Origin: Propionibacteriales bacterium
GTDB lineage: Bacteria; Actinomycetota; Actinomycetes; Propionibacteriales; Nocardioidaceae
Assembly (NCBI GenBank): GCA_026392455.1
Contig: JAPLCB010000009.1
Location: 1-64,000, forward strand
Length of the DNA: 64,000 bases
Direction of reading: 5' to 3'
In this document: in pieces, positions 56,995-64,000 of the stretch
How positions within the stretch are numbered: the stretch's first letter is position 1
Layout of the letters: each line of letters opens with the position of its first letter
The notes under the pieces: model-generated
Told to the model about the DNA's origin: nothing
The model's database searches: none
What the model saw: the letters and a program-made list of their open reading frames with translations, nothing else
Position numbers and translations under genes: made by a program

Positions 56995-57828
56995 CTACCA
57001 GGAGCACTTCGGGCGGTAGGACGTGCTCGCCGGCCCCGGGTGCGCGAGCGCATCGGCGGCGAACCGGATGAAGGCCGGGTCCAGCGGCAGGTAGTAGTGC
57101 TGGGTGGCGTTCGAGGGGCAGTAGTCCTGGATCCTGATGTTCGCGACGTTCGGGGCCGGCGCGAGGTAGCCCGAGGTGTACGGCGTGACCACGGTGTCGA
57201 CCTGGGTGACGATGTTGGTGTAGCTCACCGAACCCGGGGACTCGTCACCTGCGTTGAGGTCGTCGAGGAAGTCGGAGTCCACCATCAGGTCCTGGCAGGC
57301 GCGGCAGGTGAACCCCGGCACCAGCGTCAGCAACGCCCGCCAGGTGGTGCCGTGGTTGCCCGGCGCGAACGCGATCAGGTCGTCGACCCTGGCCGAACCG
57401 CCGAGGTACTTGATGTAGTACCGCGGCATCGTGCCGCCCTGGGAGTGACCCACGAAGGACACCTTCGCGGCCCCGGTAGCGGCAAGGACCCGGTCGACGA
57501 AGACCTTGAGCTCGGCGGCGGAGTCCTTGATCGCGTTGGTCCCGTAGAACCCGTAGTCCAGGGCGAAGACGCAGTAGCCGGTCGCTGAGAGGTACCAGGA
57601 CAGGTAGTCGTTGACCGACTGCTGGTCGCCATAGGTCCCGTGGACGAGGATGACCGGGTACGGGTGCGCCGCGTCGGGCTCGCAGCTCCAGTCGTTCGCC
57701 CCGTACGGCGAGACCGGGGCGGTCGGCGAGGACGCCGCGTCGGCGCGGACCCCGAACCCTGCGGAGAAGGCACCGAGACCGGCTAGGACGACCAGGACGG
57801 CAGCGAGTTTCAGGCGCGCAAAGAACAT
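56995..57828 (-). CDS. Secreted alpha/beta-hydrolase lipase/esterase
   Basis: The 277-residue precursor has a signal peptide (about 1-31, ending DAA) and a lipase fold: PVILVHGTYGDQQSVND (oxyanion side), and the nucleophile elbow GHSQGG. Four or more cysteines in pairs suggest disulfides. It should be secreted and hydrolyse short or medium acyl esters; natural substrate unknown. It is convergent with the GNAT gene and followed upstream by a 115-bp gap to mshB. Confidence 0.87.
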   Translation of the reverse strand: MFFARLKLAAVLVVLAGLGAFSAGFGVRADAASSPTAPVSPYGANDWSCEPDAAHPYPVILVHGTYGDQQSVNDYLSWYLSATGYCVFALDYGFYGTNAIKDSAAELKVFVDRVLAATGAAKVSFVGHSQGGTMPRYYIKYLGGSARVDDLIAFAPGNHGTTWRALLTLVPGFTCRACQDLMVDSDFLDDLNAGDESPGSVSYTNIVTQVDTVVTPYTSGYLAPAPNVANIRIQDYCPSNATQHYYLPLDPAFIRFAADALAHPGPASTSYRPKCSW

Positions 57829-57943
57829 GACGGGACCCCCACGAAGCGTGATGGCGCACCCGATTGCGCGACGGTGACGGCCGGTGCAGTGGCCGTCGCA
57901 CTAGAAACGGTGGAGGGCCAGGTTCATGACGCGGATCTGGGAA

Positions 57944-58852
57944 TCAGTCGATCCCGTTGAAGAGATCCGTCTCCAGGCCCTGCTCGGTGAACGGCGCGGA
58001 CTTGGTGCCCTTGGCGATCCGGTAGAACTCGTAGCCCCAGGCCTCGACCCCGACGTTGTTCGACAGGGCAAAGAACGGTCCATCGGTGCTGATCTGGGTG
58101 GCGTGGGCCGCGAGTGCCGCCATCTTCTGGTCGTGGAACGCGACCCCGTCCACGACGCACCCGAGGTTCTCGTCCGACGTGACGAACGGCGGCAGCTGGC
58201 CGTCCGGGTCCATCCCCTCGAAGGTGGTCTCGTCGCCGGCATCGCGGAGCTGGCGCAGACCCTGACGCATCCAGCTCTCCGACATCGCGACCCAGTAGAC
58301 CTTCGCGATGTCGTGCGCTGCACCCAGGTCCGTCCGGTAGGACGGGACCGCGGCCAGGGCGGCGGCGTAGGTGGCCACCCGGTGCGCCTGCACGTGGTCG
58401 GGGTGCCCGTAGTTGCCGAACTGGTCGTACGTCACCAGGACCTGGGGGCGAACCTCGCGGATGATCGCGACCAGGTGGTCGGCAGCCTCGGTCAGGTCGG
58501 CGTGCCAGAACGCGTTCTCGTGGATGGTGTCGGCCGCGACCGCGTGGCCGTCCTCGTGCCACTGCATGCCGGAGTCCCGGTAGTTCTGGAATCCTCCGAG
58601 CCACCGGTGGTCGGTGACGCCGAGAGCTGCCATCGCGTTCTCGAGCTCGAGCCTGCGCTGGTCGGCGAGGGTGTCGTCACGGTCGTGCGCGAGGTGCTCG
58701 AGCTCGGGGACCAGGATCTCGCCCATCTCCCCCGCGGTGCAGGTGACCAGGGTGACCCCGATGCCCTCGGCTACGTACTTCGCCATCGTGGCGCCGTTGT
58801 TGATGCTCTCGTCGTCCGGGTGGGCGTGCACGAGCAGAAGGTGTTTGGTCAT
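57944..58852 (-). CDS. mshB: Mycothiol deacetylase MshB
   Basis: The 302-residue product deacetylates GlcNAc-inositol in mycothiol synthesis. It belongs to the PIG-L/LmbE zinc deacetylases: AHPDDE (H11, D14 as zinc ligands) and the second-site NYGHPDH with the third ligand, plus GGFQNYRDSGM. Mca, a related amidase, is close in sequence; the short length and context fit MshB more. Start at 58852 has a leaderless -10 formed from the stop codon of the NUDIX gene. Confidence 0.88.
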   Translation of the reverse strand: MTKHLLLVHAHPDDESINNGATMAKYVAEGIGVTLVTCTAGEMGEILVPELEHLAHDRDDTLADQRRLELENAMAALGVTDHRWLGGFQNYRDSGMQWHEDGHAVAADTIHENAFWHADLTEAADHLVAIIREVRPQVLVTYDQFGNYGHPDHVQAHRVATYAAALAAVPSYRTDLGAAHDIAKVYWVAMSESWMRQGLRQLRDAGDETTFEGMDPDGQLPPFVTSDENLGCVVDGVAFHDQKMAALAAHATQISTDGPFFALSNNVGVEAWGYEFYRIAKGTKSAPFTEQGLETDLFNGID

Positions 58853-58858
58853 GCGGCA

Positions 58859-58864
58859 ACCCTA
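58859..58864 (-). promoter_or_regulatory. Leaderless -10 of mshB, made from the upstream stop codon
   Basis: TAGGGT on the minus strand ends 6 nt before the mshB ATG. The TAG is the stop of the NUDIX gene. Confidence 0.65.
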
Positions 58865-59269
58865 GTGGCCCGCGAGGACACCGCAGGCGACCAGTTCGGC
58901 CACGAACGGCCGGTCGGCCGGGAGCCACTCGACCTCGCCGAGCCCGGGTGCGTCGAGCCAGCGGATCGCGTCGTGGTCGCCGTGCCCCGGGACCGGCTCG
59001 CCGCTGACCAGCTCGGCGAGCGCCACCCGCAGCGCGAGTCCGGACCGGATCTCGACGCTGCCGTCCAACCACCCGGTCACCACGACGACGCACCCGAGCT
59101 CCTCCAGCACCTCCCGCACAGCAGCCTGCTCGGGGGTCTCGTCGGCCTCGACCTTGCCTCCGGGGAGCTCCCACCCGCCGGCCGCGGATCCCGCGGAGCG
59201 GCGCGCCGCCAGAACCCGTCCGGAACGCAGGACGGCGACGCCGACGACGGTGGCGCCGATCGGGATCAC
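58862..59269 (-). CDS. NUDIX hydrolase
   Basis: The 135-residue product carries the full NUDIX box, GGKVEADETPEQAAVREVLEELG cut into halves GGKVEADETPEQ and AAVREVLEELG, with the G, E, RE, EE metal site intact. MutT-like sanitising of oxidised nucleotides is a typical role, but the substrate is not determined by the motif. The start is GTG at 59269, overlapping the thioesterase stop (GTGA). The frame that runs further upstream is the other strand's shadow. Confidence 0.88.
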   Translation of the reverse strand: MIPIGATVVGVAVLRSGRVLAARRSAGSAAGGWELPGGKVEADETPEQAAVREVLEELGCVVVVTGWLDGSVEIRSGLALRVALAELVSGEPVPGHGDHDAIRWLDAPGLGEVEWLPADRPFVAELVACGVLAGH

Positions 59270-60129
59270 ACCGGTCGCGGCTGCAGGGCCAGCTGGCGCG
59301 ACTGGGCGACCAAGCGGCCGGTCGAGTCCCAGACCTCGCAGTCCTCCTCGAAGAGACCGCCCGCAACGGTCCGGGTGGCGTGCCGCACGACGACCCAACC
59401 CGGCGCAGGCTTCGCGCGGACGTGGGCGGTGAGCTCCAGCGTCGGCGCCCACCCGGGCAGGCCGAGGTCGAAGGTGACCGGCGGCAGGGCGTCGAGCACC
59501 ATCAGCAGGGCGATCGGGTCGAGCGGTCGTTCGTCCGCCAGCTTGAACCAGCCCTGGATCACCCCCGACCTGCTCGGCTGACCGACCGACCACATCGCGT
59601 AGGCAGGGTCGAAGCGGGTTCCGAACCGTTCGAGCAGCGGAGCGATCTTCTTGAACTCCGGTGGCGCGTCCCGCGACTCGAAGCACTCCTCGGGCGGTGG
59701 CAGCACCGGCGCCGGGAGCCGGATCCCGAGAGCCTGCGCCGCGGCCTCCGACGCCGGGTCGTGGGCACTGTCGAGGTCCCCGTAGGTACCGTGCGCAGCG
59801 ATCCGCGGCACCGGCACCCCGTCGACGTCCTGGACCAGCCGGGCCTGCACGGTGGAGAACCGGCCGCCGCTACGGACCAGCTCGGTCTGCACGTACGCCG
59901 GCCCGGGCACCGCCGCGCTGGTGAAGTGCGCACTGACCGAGAACGGGTCCTGGTGGGCCTTGGCCGGCGCCTTCGCCGCGAGCTCCGCGGCGATCGCCCG
60001 GCCGATCATCGCCAGCAGGTAGCCACCGTTGACCCCGCCGCCGACCACCCACCCGGGGGCGAGGTCCGCGTCGTACCGCCCGTCACCACGGGGCTCGAGG
60101 AGGGTGTCCCGGTCGAACTCGAATGTCAT
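59266..60129 (-). CDS. Thioesterase-family protein (double hotdog)
   Basis: The 287-residue product looks like a TesB-like acyl-CoA thioesterase with two fused hotdog domains: GGGVNGGYLLAMIGRAIAAEL in part, PFSVSAHFTSAAVPGPA, and in the second half DPIALLMVLDALPPVTFDLG. Hydrolysis of acyl-CoA is inferred. It overlaps the NUDIX gene by 4 bp and is divergent from the lipoprotein gene across 59 bp. Confidence 0.8.
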   Translation of the reverse strand: MTFEFDRDTLLEPRGDGRYDADLAPGWVVGGGVNGGYLLAMIGRAIAAELAAKAPAKAHQDPFSVSAHFTSAAVPGPAYVQTELVRSGGRFSTVQARLVQDVDGVPVPRIAAHGTYGDLDSAHDPASEAAAQALGIRLPAPVLPPPEECFESRDAPPEFKKIAPLLERFGTRFDPAYAMWSVGQPSRSGVIQGWFKLADERPLDPIALLMVLDALPPVTFDLGLPGWAPTLELTAHVRAKPAPGWVVVRHATRTVAGGLFEEDCEVWDSTGRLVAQSRQLALQPRPV

Positions 60130-60188
60130 CGCGCCTATCCCGTCGGGTACGGTCGAAAAGAACTCATCCGACTGTAGGGGGACCAGAG

Positions 60189-60773
60189 GTGCTGGGACGA
60201 CGGGGACTGCCGTTGGCTGCTGTGGCGCTGCTCACCGGCGTGGCGCTCGCAGCCTGCTCGGACTCTCCGGCCGCCGTGCCCGCGTCCTCGGCACCCACGG
60301 CCACGGCGAGCGCCACCGAGGAGGCCCCGGTGGTGGACCCGGAGACCGGCAAGGAGTTCAAGCTCGAGAAGCCCCGGGCCGCTGCCACCATCTCGCCGTC
60401 CGCTGAGCTGACGTCCGTCCCCGGCGCCGGGGTGATCTACTCCGCCGCGGACGCCAGGACGATCCAAGGCTTCCCGGTGCCGAAGGGCGCCAGGGTCAAG
60501 GACCCGGGCGCCAGCGAGGAGACCTGGCAGTTCGACATCTTCACCACGGAGCCGGACGACGTCCTGGAGTTCTACAAGCAGGTGCTTCCGCAGATGGGCT
60601 ACACCGTGCGGACCGACGTGACGTACACGCAGGCGTACGAGGAGGTCCGCTGGGACCTGGTCTTCGACGGTCGCGTCTCCGGCTCGATGGTCGTCGACCC
60701 GGTCAACAAGACCGTCTTCGTCGTGGTGAACCCGCCGGGTCAGCCGGCCTTCGCCGGCGACGAGCAGGAGTAA
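60189..60773 (+). CDS. Lipoprotein of unknown function
   Basis: The 194-residue precursor has a lipobox (ALAAC, cysteine at about residue 22), then an Ala/Thr/Pro-rich linker and a C-terminal domain of about 120 residues with FDIFTTEPDDVLEFYKQVLPQMGY, a beta-alpha unit also seen in other actinobacterial lipoproteins. The start is GTG at 60189, 22 codons inside the longest frame, with GGGGGA 6 nt upstream and a good signal peptide from there. Convergent with the ene-reductase gene. No function is known. Confidence 0.75.
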   Translation: MLGRRGLPLAAVALLTGVALAACSDSPAAVPASSAPTATASATEEAPVVDPETGKEFKLEKPRAAATISPSAELTSVPGAGVIYSAADARTIQGFPVPKGARVKDPGASEETWQFDIFTTEPDDVLEFYKQVLPQMGYTVRTDVTYTQAYEEVRWDLVFDGRVSGSMVVDPVNKTVFVVVNPPGQPAFAGDEQE

Positions 60774-60781
60774 CCCGGCCG

Positions 60782-61984
60782 CTAGACGACCTCGACGCAC
60801 CGGGTGCGGGTGTCACCGATCTTGTCCGAGGTCGCCGCAGCCCTGGCCATGCAGAGGTTGCAGTGGCTGCAGACCCCCCGCGTGGTCTCCCCTGCCTGCA
60901 TCCGGTTGATCAGGTCCGGCTCGCGCAGCAGCGCCCGGCCCATCGCGACGAGCTCGAACCCCTCGGCCATCGCGCGGTCCATCGTCGCCTTGTCGTTGAT
61001 CCCACCGAGCATGATCAGCGGCATCGACACCGCCGCCCGGAAGGCGAGCGCCTTCTCCCGGAGGTACGCCTCCTCGAACGGGTAGGACTTGAAGAACCGC
61101 TTGCCGACCGGGGACTTGAGCCCCAGGCGCAGCGCCGGCGGCATGGTCGCCGCGAATTCCTTGAGCGGCACGCCGCCGCGGAAGAGGTACATCGGGTTCA
61201 GCAGCGAGCTGCCGGCGCTGAGCTCGAGCGCGTCCAGGGTTCCGTCGGCCTCGAGCATCTGGGCGAACTCGACGGTCTCCGGCATCGAGAAGCCGACCGG
61301 CGAGCCCTCGGTCATCCCGATCTTGGCGGTCACCGCGACCCGGTCCCCGACCTCGTCCCGGACAGCGCGGGCGACCTGCCGGGCAAACCGGGAGCGGTTC
61401 TCCAGGCTCCCGTTCCAGCCGTCCTTGCGCCGGTTCTGCTGCGGCGCCAGGAACGAGCTGAGCAGGTAGCCGTGGGCCATGTGGATCTCGAGGACGTCGA
61501 AGCCGGCGTCGGCCATGATCCGTGCCGTCCGGACGTAGTCGTGGGTGATCCGGGTGATGTCGGCCTCGGTGCACGCACGGATCATCTGCATGCTCATCGG
61601 TGACGGCATCTTCGACGCGGCCAGCGCGTGGACCCCGTTGGACCGACCGTTGGCGACCGGTCCGGCGTGCCCGAGCTGGCCGGCGATCTTGGCGCCGGTC
61701 TCGTGCACCGCCGCGGCGATCCGGGCGAGACCCGGAGCCGCGGCGTCGTTGACCACGATCACCTCGCGATGGGTCCGGCCCTCGGGCGCGACCGCCAGGT
61801 AGGCCACCGTGGTCAGTCCGACCCCGCCTCGAGCCGGCGCCAGGTGGTAGTCGATCAGCTCGTCGGTGACCAGGCCGTCCGGCGTCCGGCCCTCGAAGGT
61901 GGCCGCCTTGACGGTGCGGTTGCGCAGCTGCACCGGCCCGAGGGTCGTGGGGGCGAAGACGTCCGGGATCGCGGGATCGGTCAT
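60782..61984 (-). CDS. Old yellow enzyme/NADH:flavin oxidoreductase family protein
   Basis: The 400-residue product has the FMN TIM-barrel of the OYE family: FAPTTLGPVQLRNRTVKAAT at the start, QLGHAG, HMAHGYLLSSFLAPQQNRR, GMTEG, and GGI/AMGRALLREPDL for phosphate binding. The C-terminal CSHCNLC suggests part of an Fe-S binding site, as in 2,4-dienoyl-CoA reductases, though the long flavin domain of those is missing. It reduces an activated alkene with NAD(P)H. Leaderless start at 61984; the TetR operator overlaps its upstream promoter region. Confidence 0.88.
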   Translation of the reverse strand: MTDPAIPDVFAPTTLGPVQLRNRTVKAATFEGRTPDGLVTDELIDYHLAPARGGVGLTTVAYLAVAPEGRTHREVIVVNDAAAPGLARIAAAVHETGAKIAGQLGHAGPVANGRSNGVHALAASKMPSPMSMQMIRACTEADITRITHDYVRTARIMADAGFDVLEIHMAHGYLLSSFLAPQQNRRKDGWNGSLENRSRFARQVARAVRDEVGDRVAVTAKIGMTEGSPVGFSMPETVEFAQMLEADGTLDALELSAGSSLLNPMYLFRGGVPLKEFAATMPPALRLGLKSPVGKRFFKSYPFEEAYLREKALAFRAAVSMPLIMLGGINDKATMDRAMAEGFELVAMGRALLREPDLINRMQAGETTRGVCSHCNLCMARAAATSDKIGDTRTRCVEVV

Positions 61985-61990
61985 GGGCCG

Positions 61991-61996
61991 AAGATA
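61991..61996 (-). promoter_or_regulatory. Leaderless -10 of the ene-reductase gene
   Basis: TATCTT on the minus strand ends 6 nt before the ATG at 61984. The operator begins 3 bp further upstream. Confidence 0.6.
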
Positions 61997-61999
61997 CAC

Positions 62000-62024
62000 C
62001 AAACGAGACGGTGCGTCTCGTTTG
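62000..62024. promoter_or_regulatory. TetR-type operator 1 (between ene-reductase and tetR)
   Basis: CAAACGAGACG-GTG-CGTCTCGTTTG, 11-bp perfect arms. It lies in the -35 region of both divergent promoters. Confidence 0.85.
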
Positions 62025-62038
62025 ATCGTCGATTGCTC

Positions 62039-62044
62039 TAGGCT
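62039..62044 (+). promoter_or_regulatory. Leaderless -10 of the tetR gene
   Basis: TAGGCT ends 6 nt before the GTG at 62051. Confidence 0.6.
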
Positions 62045-62050
62045 GCAGGC

Positions 62051-62620
62051 GTGAGCGAAGACCAACCGCGCCGACGCAGCGAACGAGCCAGGCTGGCGAT
62101 CCTGCAGGCCACCAACGACCTGCTGCACGAGAACGGCCTGGACGCCTTCAGCATCGAAGCCGTCGCTGCGCGGGCCGGCGTCGGCAAGCAGACGATCTAC
62201 CGCTGGTGGCCGAACCGGGCGATCCTGGTGGCCGACGCCCTGCTGGACCGCGACGACATCGGCCCCGTCCCCCCGAGGAACACCGGCGACGTGGCCGCGG
62301 ACCTGAGCCGGTGGGCCGGCGACCTGGCAGCCTCCCTGGGATCACCGCGCGGAGCGGCGACCCTGCGGATGCTCACGGCGGCAGCGATCGAGAGCCCCGA
62401 GACCTCCCGCCGGTTGCACGAGAAATTCAGTGGTCCGCTCCAGGAGCTGGCCACCGCCCGGTTGGCGGCGGCCGACGACCTCCGCACGACACCGGGTCAG
62501 CGGCGCCACGCCGTCGACGCGATCATCGGCTTCATGGTCTTCCGGGTCCAGGCGCACCAGGACCTGACCCGACGGGGGGCCACCGAGATGGCACGGATGG
62601 TCCTCCGGGGCCTCAGGTAG
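62051..62620 (+). CDS. TetR-family transcriptional repressor
   Basis: The 189-residue product has an N-terminal HTH of the TetR family (about 12-58: ARLAILQATNDLLHENGLDAF, VAARAGVGKQTIYRWWPNRA) and a ligand-binding C-terminal domain. It is divergent from the ene-reductase gene with a perfect operator between, and convergent (8-bp overlap) with the hotdog gene, which has a matching operator. So it probably represses all three genes, including itself. The inducer may be an acyl-CoA or an electrophilic enone; neither is shown by sequence. Confidence 0.92.
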   Translation: MSEDQPRRRSERARLAILQATNDLLHENGLDAFSIEAVAARAGVGKQTIYRWWPNRAILVADALLDRDDIGPVPPRNTGDVAADLSRWAGDLAASLGSPRGAATLRMLTAAAIESPETSRRLHEKFSGPLQELATARLAAADDLRTTPGQRRHAVDAIIGFMVFRVQAHQDLTRRGATEMARMVLRGLR

Positions 62621-63278
62621 GACCGGCGTCGTTCACGACGACGGCCTCGAAGTCCCCGGACCACCTCGGGATGATGAAGATGCCGTGGGCTTCGAGAGCG
62701 ACCCCGGCGGACCCCGTGATCGTCGCGTCGACGAAGACCTTGCGGCCCTCCTCGCCCGAGATCCAGGCCTCGAGCCGGACGTCGCCGAGCGGCAGCGGGT
62801 TGACGTACCGCAAGGTCAGCGTGCCGGTCAGGGTGACCCGGTTCATGCCGCTCGCCGTTACTCCCATGATGTGGTCGAGCAGGAGCGCACTGACTCCCCC
62901 GTGCACGCAGCCCGGCGGCCCTTCGTACGCAGCACCGAGCAGCACGTCGGCGTGCATCCGACCGTCGGCGTCGTGGACCACGTCCATCGGCGGCGCTGCG
63001 GCGTTGCGGAGCCCGACGGCCGCGTTGCCCCAGTTCCAGGCCCGACCGGTGGCGTTGTAGTTGACCCCGGCAGCACCGTCGACCTGGTCAGCGCGCAGCT
63101 GCGCCGTGATCTCCTGGATCTGCTCCACCGCCGCACCGACGACGTCGTCCCCCGCGCGGCTCCGGATGGTCGCGTCAACCAGGTGCCGCACCGCCTCGGC
63201 GAGCGGCCCGTAGCGCGCCTCGATCTCGTCGACCTCCTCGTCGGTCACCTCGACGAGCTTGAACGCGGTCATCTCCAT
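62613..63278 (-). CDS. PaaI-like hotdog thioesterase family protein
   Basis: The 221-residue product has an N-terminal helical extension (about 1-60) and a hotdog domain with GPPGCVHGGVSALLLDHIMG, the HGG-D pattern of PaaI-type thioesterases, and later VTLTGTLTLRYVNPLPLGDV. It should hydrolyse an acyl-CoA. GGAGG lies 7 nt before the ATG at 63278. A TetR-type operator lies 20-40 bp upstream, in the same sequence as upstream of tetR. It overlaps tetR by 8 bp. Confidence 0.85.
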   Translation of the reverse strand: MEMTAFKLVEVTDEEVDEIEARYGPLAEAVRHLVDATIRSRAGDDVVGAAVEQIQEITAQLRADQVDGAAGVNYNATGRAWNWGNAAVGLRNAAAPPMDVVHDADGRMHADVLLGAAYEGPPGCVHGGVSALLLDHIMGVTASGMNRVTLTGTLTLRYVNPLPLGDVRLEAWISGEEGRKVFVDATITGSAGVALEAHGIFIIPRWSGDFEAVVVNDAGPT

Positions 63279-63298
63279 AAGCCATCCTCCGAGCAAAG

Positions 63299-63315
63299 CG
63301 AGACGACGCGTCTCG
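63299..63315. promoter_or_regulatory. TetR-type operator 2 (upstream of the hotdog gene)
   Basis: CGAGACG-ACG-CGTCTCG, same core as operator 1, with one mismatch in the outer arms. It lies just downstream of a TAGTCT hexamer (63325-63330, minus strand), where it would cover the transcription start. Confidence 0.8.
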
Positions 63316-63447
63316 TTCGGGAAGACTACCGGGATCGCCGACCTAGTTCGCCACCAACGCAACTGCGGATTGGAGAGTGCCGTGTGATCCTCTTTTGCGG
63401 GTCAAACATTGATATTTCAACCTTGGATGCGGTCTGATGGACTGGTG

Positions 63448-64000
63448 ATGACACCCCCGCGCCGCTCCCGCGTCCTGGCCCTCGTCGCCGCCACGGCGCT
63501 CGCCGTCCCGCTCGCGGGCTGCGGGGCGGAGGACACGAAGGGCTCCGACCAGACCCTGACCGTGTACGCCGCCGCCTCCCTGACGGGGACCTTCACCGAG
63601 CTCGGCCAGCAGTTCGAGGCGACCCACCCCGGGGTGACCGTGAGCTTCAGCTTCGGCGGCTCCTCCGACCTGGTCTCCCAGATCCAGGGTGGCGCCCCGG
63701 CGGACGTCTTCGCCTCCGCCGACCTGAAGAACATGGACAAGCTGTCTGCCGACCAGGGCTCGACCCCCGTGGCCTTCGCCTCCAACACCTTGGAGATCGT
63801 CACGCCGCCCGACAACCCGGGCAAGGTCGACTCCCTCGACGACCTGGCGGACCAAGACCTCGCCATCGCCGTCTGCGCACCCGAGGTCCCCTGCGGCAGC
63901 GCCGCAGCGACCGTGGCCGCGGCGGCCGGGATCACCCTGGCGCCGGACACCGAGGAGCAGTCGGTCAAGGACGTCCTGGCCAAGGTCTCCTCGGGCGAGG
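63448..64000 (+). CDS. modA: Molybdate ABC transporter substrate-binding protein (3' end outside window)
   Basis: The first 184 residues are present: a lipobox (PLAGC, cysteine about 24) and the periplasmic-binding fold with LTVYAAASLTGTFTELGQQF, FSFGGSSDLVSQIQGGAPAD, VFASADLKNMD, signature segments of ModA-like molybdate/tungstate-binding proteins. It should be lipid-anchored and deliver the oxyanion to a ModBC permease, probably encoded beyond the window. The start codon could be the ATG at 63448 or the GTG at 63445; no strong ribosome-binding site is seen. A TTGA-TATT-TCAA repeat lies at 63409-63420. Confidence 0.9.
   Translation, partial: MTPPRRSRVLALVAATALAVPLAGCGAEDTKGSDQTLTVYAAASLTGTFTELGQQFEATHPGVTVSFSFGGSSDLVSQIQGGAPADVFASADLKNMDKLSADQGSTPVAFASNTLEIVTPPDNPGKVDSLDDLADQDLAIAVCAPEVPCGSAAATVAAAAGITLAPDTEEQSVKDVLAKVSSGE

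Overview
The window comes from a high-GC actinomycete, most likely a Nocardioides-like member of the Nocardioidaceae. The evidence is gene content and order: a Rv3235-like gene next to secA, the run ahcY-mtrA-mtrB-lpqB-comF-hpf, a WhiB2-type regulator beside coenzyme F420 genes (cofD, cofE), mycothiol deacetylase mshB, ManB/ManC mannose activation, and a mycobacterial-type galactofuranan operon. I recognised no mycolic acid gene, tRNA, rRNA, CRISPR array, insertion sequence or prophage. Family assignments are from motifs and memory; no search was run.

Layout. 1-8.4 kb: the end of an HNH nuclease gene with dispersed repeats, a DGAT-like acyltransferase, a cupredoxin-like lipoprotein paired with a polytopic membrane protein, an isolated SAF/CpaE-like pair, and LysM and Rv3235-like genes. 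8.4-21 kb: housekeeping genes on the minus strand (secA, a YcaQ-like glycosylase, a LuxR-type regulator, hpf, comF, lpqB-mtrB-mtrA, ahcY). 21-34.2 kb: mannose activation and envelope glycosylation (SIS protein, Trm112-like, manB, DUF3499, DUF5719, a 916-residue glycosyltransferase, whiB, manC) interleaved with cofD/cofE. 34.2-46.4 kb: envelope block with a large secreted PGRP/FG-GAP amidase, wzt-wzm-glfT2-glf, a two-domain glycosyltransferase and an LCP protein. 46.4-64 kb: metY-metX, a second LCP protein, acyl-CoA genes, a PhoX-like phosphatase, fdxA-dapC, mshB, thioesterases, a TetR-controlled ene-reductase module, and the start of modA.

How the genes work together. ManC and ManB supply GDP-mannose precursors. 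Glf makes UDP-galactofuranose, GlfT2 and probably the two-domain enzyme polymerise galactan, Wzm/Wzt export the lipid-linked chain, and one of the LCP proteins could attach it to peptidoglycan. MtrAB-LpqB, the amidase and the LysM protein fit envelope homeostasis. MetY and MetX assimilate sulfur into homocysteine and AhcY recycles S-adenosylhomocysteine.

Regulation is unusually readable here. Sixteen gene starts have a TANNNT hexamer ending exactly 6 or 7 nt before the ATG/GTG, usually with no ribosome-binding site, which is the signature of leaderless transcripts. In four of these the TAG stop codon of the upstream gene is the first half of the -10 hexamer of the next gene. One such promoter is duplicated in a 35-bp direct repeat. 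A TetR operator occurs at two places 1.3 kb apart, and two near-identical AT-rich inverted repeats (plus a weaker third) lie in helical phase upstream of the amidase gene. I found no clear case of a wholly new system; these regulatory arrangements and the galactan block are the best leads.
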